Shown: positions 43,186 through 50,366 of the stretch, piece after piece
How the letters are laid out: the number at the start of each line of letters is the position of its first letter
Numbering within the stretch: the first letter of the stretch is position 1
Assembly: GCF_000421345.1 (NCBI RefSeq)
Contig: NZ_ATWV01000009.1
Location: forward strand, 1 to 64,000
DNA length: 64,000 bases
Direction: 5' to 3'
DNA from: Treponema bryantii NK4A124
GTDB lineage: Bacteria; Spirochaetota; Spirochaetia; Treponematales; Treponemataceae
Position numbers and translations under genes: made by a program
Notes under the pieces: generated by a model
The model's input: only the letters and a program-made list of their open reading frames with translations
Told to the model about the DNA's origin: nothing
Database searches by the model: none

Positions 43186-43749
43186 TTGGAAATTGATAAA
43201 TTAATTCAGCTTACAAATTATTTGCTGAAAAAATATGATTTTTCTCTGAATTATACAAAGCTTATAAAAGAGCTTTATCTTGCAGACCGTGAGTGTATAA
43301 AAAAAACAGGTTGGAGTATAAGTGATGACTTATATAAAAATCTGCCTTATGGTCCAGTTCTGGTAAACCTTTATTCTTTAATTCAGGGAAAACATCCTGA
43401 TGTAAGAATGCAATCTAAATGGGATTCAAATTTTCTTACAGATTCAAAAGACCTTAAAGCAAAGGTTTCCATTATACCAGATGGTGAGCTTTCTCAAATG
43501 GAAAAAAATATTCTGGATGAAATTGATCAGCAATATCATTCTTATTCATATTCAAAAATGATTGATGTTGTTCATAACAAAAATATTTGTCCTGAATGGA
43601 AAGATCCCCATGGTTCTTCTTCTCCATTAACAAAAGAAGATATTATGCGAAGTATAGGCTTTGATGAAGATTCAATAAAACACTTTGCAGAAGAAGAAAG
43701 AACCTATAATTATGAAAAGGAACTGCTTGCTCATCTGGAGGATTTTTAG
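43186..43749 (+). CDS. Panacea-domain protein (antitoxin-like, DUF4065)
   Basis: 187-residue protein of the Panacea/SocA type: LIQLTNYLLKKYDFSLNYTK, LIKELYLADRECIKKTGWSI, LPYGPVLVNLYSLI are the conserved blocks (the family's YLADR and YGP motifs). Panacea domains act as general antitoxins paired with unrelated toxins. The start codon is TTG with GAGG at good distance. It shares one base with the next gene (TTTTAGTG overlap), as expected for a toxin-antitoxin pair. It lies at the right edge of the island next to the split helicase. Confidence 0.75.
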   Translation: MEIDKLIQLTNYLLKKYDFSLNYTKLIKELYLADRECIKKTGWSISDDLYKNLPYGPVLVNLYSLIQGKHPDVRMQSKWDSNFLTDSKDLKAKVSIIPDGELSQMEKNILDEIDQQYHSYSYSKMIDVVHNKNICPEWKDPHGSSSPLTKEDIMRSIGFDEDSIKHFAEEERTYNYEKELLAHLEDF

Positions 43750-44135
43750 TGGGCAAAGGTCAAACCTTTTTAAGTGAAGAAACTAAAACTAAAACTGGCG
43801 ATAAACGTCATCTTATGATTGTAGTTGAGGAGAAGGCTGGTGAATATCTTATTGTTCCAGCAACTACATGGAATGAAAAATTACCAGCAGGTATCCAAGA
43901 TGACAGTTGTATTCTGAATGTCGGTGACCATAGTTTTATTAAACACAAATCCTGGTTAGATTTTCGCTTCGCTCAGGCTAAACCTTCAATTGAAATTTTA
44001 CAAGGTTTATTAAACGGGTTGTTAATTCGAAAAGAAGATTTACGACCAGACTTACTCGCATATATTCAGGCAAAAACTGAAATCTCAGATCGTTTGCCAT
44101 CTAAGTATAAATACTTCTTTGAAAAAGATAACTAA
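43749..44135 (+). CDS. Possible toxin, PemK/MazF-like SH3-type fold
   Basis: 128-residue protein. KTKTGDKRHLMIVVEEKAGE, YLIVPATTW and then CILNVGDHSFIKHKSWLDFR resemble PemK/MazF-like small beta-barrel proteins found on phages and plasmids, so I suggest a toxin partner for the Panacea protein. The fold call is based on motif feel only and no catalytic residue can be fixed. The start is GTG, overlapping the previous stop. It ends six bases before the helicase N-half, so it marks the island border. Confidence 0.5.
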   Translation: MGKGQTFLSEETKTKTGDKRHLMIVVEEKAGEYLIVPATTWNEKLPAGIQDDSCILNVGDHSFIKHKSWLDFRFAQAKPSIEILQGLLNGLLIRKEDLRPDLLAYIQAKTEISDRLPSKYKYFFEKDN

Positions 44136-44141
44136 ATAATT

Positions 44142-45149
44142 TTACTCATCTTTCTTATTTTTCACTCCTGCCACCAAATTTTTCTTAATCCTATCCTTAT
44201 TTTTCCCAATTAAACTGTTAGCCACATCCAAAATCTCTGCAGTGCTTCGGTAGTTCTTATTCATCACGATTGTGCGGACACCGGGGAAGTTCTTGTCAAA
44301 CTCCAGCAGGTAGCGGATATCAGCACCGCGCCAGGTGTAAATGGTCTGGTCAGGATCGCCCACAACAAAAAGATTATTGTGGTAAGGACAGAGGGCTTTC
44401 ATCACCTCATACTGAATCCAGTCTATATCCTGAAACTCGTCTATCATTATGTATTCAAGCCGCTCCTGCCATTTTAGGCGGATGGCTTCGTTTGTCTGAA
44501 AGATGTAGAGAACGAACTTAAGCAGGTCGTTGTAGTCCAGACCGAAGCATTTTTTCTGCTGATAAAGATAGCCGTAAAAGATTATGTCATCGGCACGGGT
44601 GGCGGCAAGGTACTTCTGGTGAATCTCGTCCAGGCTCATGCAGATAAGGTCTTCGTAATAATGAGGCTCTTTAAATATTTTGCGGATTTCAATCATGTCG
44701 CGGGCATTGCCAAAGGTCATCTGGCGAAGGGTAAGTCCGCGTTCCTCGTAGATAATCTGCAGCATGGCGTTGATGTCGGAATTGTCGAGGACGAGAAAGC
44801 TTTTAGGATAGGAGACTGCGTTTGAATCTTCCTGCAGTACACTTACACAAAAACCGTGGAAGGTAGAAATGTAGCCGGTGTCGTTGTCACCGGTGAGGGC
44901 ACGGATTCGGTTTCGCATTTCGGCTGCGGCTTTGTTGGTAAAGGTAACGCAGAGAATGTGAGAGGGAAGGATTCCAATTTCGTTTACAAGGTAGGCAAAG
45001 CGGTAGGTAAGGGCACGTGTTTTACCCGAACCTGCTCCGGCAATTACGCGTACATAGCCTTCGGTTGTAGTAACGGCTTCTCTCTGTTCTTCATTAAGGC
45101 TTTCTAAATTAAAAACTTCTCTGGTATAGTCTTTATTTTTGTTTATCAT
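44142..45149 (-). pseudogene. pcrA: UvrD/PcrA helicase, N-terminal half (gene split by island)
   Basis: N-terminal 335 residues of an SF1A helicase: Q-motif LNEEQREAVTTTEGYVRVIA, Walker A GAGSGKT (38-44), motif Ia TFTNKAAAEMR, Walker B region IDEFQDIDWIQYE (about 236), motif III VVGDPDQTIYTWRGA and motif IV NYRSTAEILDVAN. It then runs into a foreign stop after KKNLVAGVKN. The missing part continues at 25634 with NLKPTYYHAKS. Together the pieces make about 740 residues, the size of a full PcrA. The ATG at 45149 has GGGAG before it; a longer start at 45194 is less likely. A split two-chain helicase is not excluded. Confidence 0.87.
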
Positions 45150-45213
45150 TAAATTCTCCCAAACCCACAAAATAATTATAGGAGATTTATGCAAAATAGA
45201 CTATAATAGAAGC

Positions 45214-45822
45214 ATGAATCGTAAGGTAAAAATCTTTTTATTTATTTTTATTTCAATCTTTTTGAATCTTGGAACCTCTCTTTTGATTTTTGATGTTCTG
45301 CATATTCCTTTATTTCTGGATACAATTTTTACTGTTGCAATTGTATTTTATCTGGGACTTTTCCCGGGCTTAGCAGTTGGCTTTTTTTATAATTTTATTG
45401 ATGTTCTTTTTAATTATTTAGTCCGTGGTATTTTTTCTCCTACAAACATTTTCTTTTCTCTTTGTGGTGTTGCAATTACTCTGGTAACCTGGGCATTCGC
45501 AAGAAGAAAAGAAGAGTTCAAAATAAGTCCTATGGTAACTATTTTGTATTTGCTTTTGATTTCGGTTCTGTCTTCTTTCGTTACAATTTTGATTGGTGGA
45601 ACTATAGATTTTATCCGCTTTACTTATCTTGATATTCCGGATTCAATGGCTCCAATCAGACAGTTTACAGAAAGCTTTGTTTCCCAGCGTTTCAGTCTTT
45701 TTGCTTCCTGCATTCTGGGCCAGATTCCTATTTCCATTACAGACCGTCTCATTGCAACCTTTGCCGGTTTTGGCGTTTATAAATTATTAGTTAAGTTTTT
45801 TGGACCAGCCGAGGAATTGTAA
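45214..45822 (+). CDS. Integral membrane protein, ECF S-component-like
   Basis: About 200 residues with roughly six membrane helices (IFLFIFISIFLNLGTSLLIF, VAIVFYLGLFPGLAVGFFYN, VTILYLLLISVLSSFVTILI). The layout and the FPGLAVGFFYNFIDVLFNY part resemble the substrate-binding S component of ECF transporters, or a membrane sensor domain of that type. It lies two bases before a histidine kinase that has little sensory part of its own, so it is probably its input module. The frame is open from 45139, but the ATG at 45214 sits six bases behind a TATAAT and is chosen. Confidence 0.65.
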   Translation: MNRKVKIFLFIFISIFLNLGTSLLIFDVLHIPLFLDTIFTVAIVFYLGLFPGLAVGFFYNFIDVLFNYLVRGIFSPTNIFFSLCGVAITLVTWAFARRKEEFKISPMVTILYLLLISVLSSFVTILIGGTIDFIRFTYLDIPDSMAPIRQFTESFVSQRFSLFASCILGQIPISITDRLIATFAGFGVYKLLVKFFGPAEEL

Positions 45823-45824
45823 AA

Positions 45825-46628
45825 ATGAATTCTAACACACAGGAAATTGAAAGGCTGCAGAGTATAATTCATCAATACACAACCTTTTTTATAATTTTTG
45901 ATATTGTATTTTTTATTGCAATTGTTTTTATAATTCTTTTTGCAATTCAGGTTCTAAAGTCCAAAAAGCAGCTGAGAAATTCAAACAGGTATCTGCGTTT
46001 TACAATCAAGGGTCAGGAAGAAGAAAGAGCAAGAATTGCACGAGAGCTCCACGATACTATTGCCCAGGATCTCCGCTATTGCAGAAACCTTTCAGATAAA
46101 ATTGAAAATGGTTATGGCCCACAGATTTCTGAACTGCTTGAAAAATCTCTTTCCCATGTAAGAAATATGAGCTATAACCTGGCTCCTCCTGATGTAATAA
46201 GAAATGATATTACTGCCAATCTCCTGAACCTGGCTCAGAATTTTAAGGAACACTCAAATATTGAATTCCGTCTTACAATGCCGGATATTCTTGATTCTAA
46301 CTTTTTAACAGAAGAAGACAATCTTAATTTATACAGAATTGTTCAGGAGTCTTTAACAAACATCATAAAACACGCAGAGGCTTCTGAAGTAACTCTGCTT
46401 GTAAGAAATGCAAACGGAGATGAACCTGAAGGTCTTTATATTTTTATTTGTGATGATGGAAAGGGCTTTGATATAAATGAAAAGATAAATACCAGAGGCA
46501 CGGACGGAAAGCATCTTGGTATTGTAGGTATGTATGAGCGAGCTGATTTTATCGGGGCAAAACTGGAATTTGATTCTCATCCTGATGAAGGTACGCAGAT
46601 TACTATCATTAAGTTAAAAAATAAATGA
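45825..46628 (+). CDS. NarL/DegS-type sensor histidine kinase
   Basis: Kinase with one membrane span (about residues 21-44) and no large outer domain. HisKA_3: EEERARIARELHDTIAQDLR with phospho-acceptor His76; HATPase: IVQESLTNIIKHAEA, ICDDGKGFDI, HLGIVGMYERADFIGAKLEF, GTQITIIKLK. It starts two bases after the membrane protein and should be co-translated with it. The regulator follows after a 108-bp gap containing palindromes. Same family as the IS-truncated kinase at 331-1554. Confidence 0.88.
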   Translation: MNSNTQEIERLQSIIHQYTTFFIIFDIVFFIAIVFIILFAIQVLKSKKQLRNSNRYLRFTIKGQEEERARIARELHDTIAQDLRYCRNLSDKIENGYGPQISELLEKSLSHVRNMSYNLAPPDVIRNDITANLLNLAQNFKEHSNIEFRLTMPDILDSNFLTEEDNLNLYRIVQESLTNIIKHAEASEVTLLVRNANGDEPEGLYIFICDDGKGFDINEKINTRGTDGKHLGIVGMYERADFIGAKLEFDSHPDEGTQITIIKLKNK

Positions 46629-46653
46629 TGGGATAAAACAGAAGAAAAAATAC

Positions 46654-46679
46654 TTGTGAAAAAATCACAAATATTTGTG
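46654..46679. promoter_or_regulatory. Overlapping palindromes before response regulator
   Basis: TTGTGA-N5-TCACAA (46654-46670) overlaps the perfect palindrome CACAAATATTTGTG (46666-46679). The shared CACAA half-site suggests a binding site, perhaps for the regulator encoded 57 bp on. Confidence 0.4.
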
Positions 46680-46736
46680 TACTTTTACAGACTACAAAAG
46701 TTATTGAGTTTGCTAGAATGTGCATAAGGTGAATAA

Positions 46737-47354
46737 ATGAAAAATGTAAAATTTTTTGTGGTAGAAGATCATTCTCTGACAAACCTTGGAATACGTCAAT
46801 TTTTTACAGAAAAACCTGAATATGAATGCTGTGGCTTTGCTTCGGAAAAAGACGAAGCTTTAGAAAAACTTGCTGAGCTTGATTTTAAAAACAGCCTGCC
46901 GGATATTCTCATTCTTGATATGAATCTTGGCCAGTATTCAGGCCTTGATGTACTTAAGGTTGTAAAGGAAAAGTATTCTTCAATCAAAGTTGTTGTTTAT
47001 TCAATGTATACAAATCCTGGTATTTTAAGCCTTGCCCTGGATAATGGTGCTTTAGGCTTTGTTTCTAAAGACAGTATGGAAGGGGAGCTTTTACGAGCGG
47101 TAACGGAAGTTGTTCACGGTGGCAGTTATGTTCAGCAGACTCTGGTTACTTCGCTTTTTACATACAGAAGTCTTTTAGACAGTCTTACTAAACAGGAACA
47201 GAATATCTTAAAAAAGATTATTGAACGAAAACAGAACGATCAGATTGCTTCTGAATTAAATCTTACAATCAGAAGTGTGGAAAATTATCTTTCCCGCATA
47301 TACGGTAAAACAGGCTGTCGTGGTCACGAAGAATTAATTGCTAAGTTCGGCTGA
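46737..47354 (+). CDS. NarL/LuxR-type response regulator
   Basis: 205-residue regulator: receiver MKNVKFFVVEDHSLTNLGIR with Asp61 (ILILDMNLGQYSGLDVLK) and a LuxR-type HTH (LTKQEQNILKKIIERKQNDQ, then IASELNLTIRSVENYLSRIY). Partner of the kinase at 45825-46628; it has its own short upstream region with palindromes. Related to the regulator at 1573-2202 in length and layout, so the window holds two copies of this kind of system. Targets unknown. Confidence 0.88.
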   Translation: MKNVKFFVVEDHSLTNLGIRQFFTEKPEYECCGFASEKDEALEKLAELDFKNSLPDILILDMNLGQYSGLDVLKVVKEKYSSIKVVVYSMYTNPGILSLALDNGALGFVSKDSMEGELLRAVTEVVHGGSYVQQTLVTSLFTYRSLLDSLTKQEQNILKKIIERKQNDQIASELNLTIRSVENYLSRIYGKTGCRGHEELIAKFG

Positions 47355-47361
47355 TTTTTAA

Positions 47362-47415
47362 TGTCATTGTCGGGCTTGACTTTTTTGTCATTGTCGGGCT
47401 TGACCCGACAATCTA
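47362..47415. repeat. Family 2 repeat at the 3' end of cca
   Basis: TGTCATTGTCGGGCTTGACT, a T-run, then a second copy TGTCATTGTCGGGCTTGACC + CGACAATCT. The second copy encodes the last eight residues (RLSGQARQ) and TGA stop of the cca gene on the minus strand. Confidence 0.85.
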
Positions 47416-48824
47416 GCTGCAACTTCTAAAAGCCGTGACTTTTCATTCATCTGTGGATCTTCAATAACGCAATCCAAAAGTTCATTCAAAATACGGCCCA
47501 GCTCTTTGCCTGCCGGAATTCCCAGAGCCATAAGGTCGCGGCCGTTTACAGCCAGAGACTTGAGTGACAAGGCAGTTTTCTTTTCAAGCTCTTTTGCAAC
47601 ACGTTCCTTCAGCTCCAGAAGCAGGGCTACACTTGCACTATAACGTACATCAACCGGCTCATTATACATTCCATACATGTCGGCAAGACGCAGGTCGTAA
47701 AGATCTTCAAGACATTCTGCCTTTACCCTCATAATAAAACGACGTACTGCCGTATCGCTCCAGCTGCTTTCATAATGGAACATATGTTCTTTTACAAGGT
47801 GGCACACGCTGTCTGTCATGTCGTTTGAAAACTTAAGGCGGATCATAAGCTGGCGGGTAATTTTTTCGCCAAGAGCTTCGTGATTATAAAAAGTGATTGT
47901 TTCAATTTCTTTTGTGCTGCCATCATTTTTGTCACCGTCAAGTACAGTCTCTGTCATGATTTTTTTTGCAGCAGGTTTGCCTATATCGTGAAAGAGGGCT
48001 GCAAGGCGAACATTCAGCTTTGCAGCCGGGGCACCATCGCAGGCATATAAAAGATGATCCATTACATCAAACTTATGGAAAGCCCTGTAGTCGCTCTGAA
48101 CGCAGCCACGGCAAACTCCAAACTCGGGAATAAAAATAGAAAGCAGTCCGGTTTCTTCAAGCAGCTTCATTCCAACAGAAGGCTTTGGCGAGGCCATGAT
48201 TTTTTCAAATTCATCGCGGAAGCGCTCAATAGAAATCGAAACAACTTTTTCCTGAATTTCTTTCTTGAAGATTTCTGAATATGTATCTTTTTCTATACTA
48301 AAACCAAGCTTTGAAGCAAATCGAAGGGCACGTACAGGCCTTAGACCATCTTCCATAAAGCGTTCGTGTGGTAGGCCGACAGTCCGAATCACTTTGTTTT
48401 TAATATCTTCCTGTCCACCATAAGGGTCTACAATAAGGCCGTCTTCCAGAGAGGCGGCAATTGCGTTCATTGTAAAATCGCGGCGGGCCAGATCTTCTTC
48501 AATTGTGGCAGCATAATTTACACTGTCAGGATGGCGGCCGTCTGAATAGCCTGTTTCGGTGCGGAAGGTTGTTACTTCAATTTCAACGCCCTTATAGTGA
48601 ACGGTTACGGTTCCGTGTTCAATTCCTGTCGGCACAACAAACTTAAAAAGCTTTATTACATCCTGGGGACTTGCGTTTGTAGCGACATCCCAGTCATGGG
48701 CAGGCTTTTTCATAAACATATCGCGAACCGCGCCGCCAACAAGATAAGCCTTAAAGCCGGCACTTGAGAAAATTTTTCCAAAGTCAATTAAAAGGGGAGG
48801 AAGCTTAATTTTTTTATCACTCAT
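47388..48824 (-). CDS. cca: CCA tRNA nucleotidyltransferase / polyA polymerase-type
   Basis: Class II nucleotidyltransferase with HD domain. Active-site block KAYLVGGAVRDMFMKKPAHD + WDVAT (metal Asp44/Asp46), DGRHPDSVNYAATIEEDLAR with RRDFTMNAIA, the nucleotide-recognition EDGLRPVRALRFASKLGF, and an HD domain (LAALFHDIGKPAAKK). It should add or repair the tRNA 3' CCA end. The last eight residues and the stop come from a family 2 repeat, so the natural C-terminus has changed. It starts within the previous gene's end (ATGA), with GGAGG in that gene's last codons, so translation is coupled. Confidence 0.88.
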   Translation of the reverse strand: MSDKKIKLPPLLIDFGKIFSSAGFKAYLVGGAVRDMFMKKPAHDWDVATNASPQDVIKLFKFVVPTGIEHGTVTVHYKGVEIEVTTFRTETGYSDGRHPDSVNYAATIEEDLARRDFTMNAIAASLEDGLIVDPYGGQEDIKNKVIRTVGLPHERFMEDGLRPVRALRFASKLGFSIEKDTYSEIFKKEIQEKVVSISIERFRDEFEKIMASPKPSVGMKLLEETGLLSIFIPEFGVCRGCVQSDYRAFHKFDVMDHLLYACDGAPAAKLNVRLAALFHDIGKPAAKKIMTETVLDGDKNDGSTKEIETITFYNHEALGEKITRQLMIRLKFSNDMTDSVCHLVKEHMFHYESSWSDTAVRRFIMRVKAECLEDLYDLRLADMYGMYNEPVDVRYSASVALLLELKERVAKELEKKTALSLKSLAVNGRDLMALGIPAGKELGRILNELLDCVIEDPQMNEKSRLLEVAARLSGQARQ

Positions 48825-49195
48825 TTTATTCCTCCTGAAATATAGCTGATTATATTGGATGTACCCGTGCAGAAAATGCAGAATACGGCAGAGGCAATCA
48901 GTCCAATCAGATTTATAAGGTTTTTGATTTTCTGTTTTTCGGTAAAAATTTTGATTGCTGTTTCAACTGCAAGCACGATGGAAAAAAGACTGTTGAAAAT
49001 AGCAGCGTAGGAAAGTAATGTAAGAAGCCACTGCTGGTTTTCATCCTGAAAATTCTGATAATTACCAATAATATAAAGAGTTATAAGAATTATACAGAAA
49101 ACAGTTATTGCAAGATTCAGAGTAATGGAAACGTTATAGGTTAGCGTATTTGAGAAGAGTTTTTTTGAATATTTGAAACCTATTTTATTTTTCAT
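48821..49195 (-). CDS. Small integral membrane protein, unknown
   Basis: About 124 residues with four predicted membrane helices (ITLNLAITVFCIILITLYII, LLTLLSYAAIFNSLFSIVLA, LINLIGLIASAVFCIFC). No family recognised. The frame is open to 49249, but the ATG at 49195 starts at MKNKIGFKYSKK and avoids overlap with the divergent gene's start. It overlaps cca by four bases and carries its ribosome site, so both are one unit. Function unknown. Confidence 0.6.
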   Translation of the reverse strand: MKNKIGFKYSKKLFSNTLTYNVSITLNLAITVFCIILITLYIIGNYQNFQDENQQWLLTLLSYAAIFNSLFSIVLAVETAIKIFTEKQKIKNLINLIGLIASAVFCIFCTGTSNIISYISGGIK

Positions 49196-49220
49196 GTGAT
49201 ATTGATATACTAAACGGAAT

Positions 49221-49937
49221 ATGAAGAAATTTCTAGCATGCCTTTTCATTCTCGCTGTATTTACAGGTGCTGTTTTTTATATAGGCTGGACTCAGTTTCG
49301 CGTTAAGCCTGACACAATGGGTGTCGTAGTTTCTAAAACCAGCGGAGTAGACAGCAAGCCTGTTTTAAACGGAGTGTTTGCCTGGCACTGGCAGTTTCTC
49401 CTTCCTACAAATGCTACCCTTAAAATCTTTCAGATTAAGCCGGTAAGCCTGCAGAAAACTGTGAATGGCACACTTCCTTCCGGCGAAGCCTATGCTTCAA
49501 TTTATGGAGCCCAGGGGCTTTTTGATTATTCCTTTACTTTTGATATTTTGCTTACCCTTTCTCCCGAAGCTGTAGTAGAACTTATGCAACAGAATAAGGT
49601 AACTGATGATAAAGACCTTACAGAATATCTTGAGGGGGCTGCAGCTACTCTTGCACAAAAAGCCGCAAATTATATTTTAAGCCGGGCAGAGGGAAATTCT
49701 TCTTTCAGACCAGAATCCCTGAAACGCGAAGAAATCCTCCGCGGCATTCAGATTTATAAAGATTTTCCAGAGATTGATGTTTCTGTTTTTGCAATTACAT
49801 CTTCAAAACTACCTGATTACAATATGTATAAAAAGATTTCAAATATGCAGCCGGATGAGTTGAATCCTTCTTACAAGTATGGAAGTGAAGCACTCCAGGC
49901 AGAACAGGAAGAGGCAGAAATGCCGGAGGTATTATAA
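49221..49937 (+). CDS. Membrane-anchored SPFH-like protein, unknown
   Basis: 238-residue protein with one N-terminal anchor (ACLFILAVFTGAVFYIGW) and an extracytoplasmic part that resembles an SPFH/prohibitin-like domain: PDTMGVVVSKTSGVDSKPVL at the start of the domain and a helical second part (AAATLAQKAANYILSRAEG). This is a soft call based on the layout. It ends with an acidic tail. A TATACT lies nine bases before the ATG and no Shine-Dalgarno site is seen, so the message may be almost leaderless. Directly adjoining aroH (stop and start adjacent). Confidence 0.5.
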   Translation: MKKFLACLFILAVFTGAVFYIGWTQFRVKPDTMGVVVSKTSGVDSKPVLNGVFAWHWQFLLPTNATLKIFQIKPVSLQKTVNGTLPSGEAYASIYGAQGLFDYSFTFDILLTLSPEAVVELMQQNKVTDDKDLTEYLEGAAATLAQKAANYILSRAEGNSSFRPESLKREEILRGIQIYKDFPEIDVSVFAITSSKLPDYNMYKKISNMQPDELNPSYKYGSEALQAEQEEAEMPEVL

Positions 49938-50357
49938 ATGAGCCAGAATAATAGACTTGCAGCCTTCCGAGGTGCAGTTTGTGTAGAAAATACTGCAGAA
50001 AGTATTACAGAAAATGTATGCCTTATGTGCCGCGAACTTTTTTCGCGCAACAATATTAAAGCCGAAGATATAGTTTCCCTTCAGTTTACAATTACAGATG
50101 ATATTACAGTATTAAATCCGGCAACGGCCCTGCGCAAGGGAAATCCGGGGCTGGATGTAAGTGCAGTGCCACTTTTCTGCTCCCAGGAAGCAAAAATTGA
50201 GGGCGGAATGCCTCTTGTGGTGCGCGCCCTGCTTACTGCTTATGTTGATGCCGGCACTCAGCGTCACAATGTCTACCTGAACGGTGCAGAAAAATTAAGG
50301 CCGGACGTTTTTCTCAAATCTAAAAAAACTAGACTTAACCGCTTTTTCGGGGGATAA
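49938..50357 (+). CDS. aroH: Chorismate mutase, AroH type
   Basis: 139-residue class II chorismate mutase converting chorismate to prephenate. Family marks: AAFRGAVCVENTAESITENV, ELFSRNNIKAEDIVSLQFTI with TDDITVLNPATALRKG (the Arg-rich active-site part), LFCSQEAKIEGGMPLVVRAL and YLNGAEKLRPD. Length and order agree with the B. subtilis AroH trimer. Starts on the base after the previous stop; nine bases before glgA. Confidence 0.88.
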   Translation: MSQNNRLAAFRGAVCVENTAESITENVCLMCRELFSRNNIKAEDIVSLQFTITDDITVLNPATALRKGNPGLDVSAVPLFCSQEAKIEGGMPLVVRALLTAYVDAGTQRHNVYLNGAEKLRPDVFLKSKKTRLNRFFGG

Positions 50358-50366
50358 TATTTAATT

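Noticed and set aside
25635-44141. Island as an integrase-borne element
   Set aside because: No tyrosine or serine integrase and no clear attachment repeats at its borders; the only transposase is the internal IS3-type one.
24390-45149. Intein or group II intron as the cause of the split helicase
   Set aside because: The inserted DNA is 18.5 kb with its own promoters and operons; no intein blocks, no intron reverse transcriptase.
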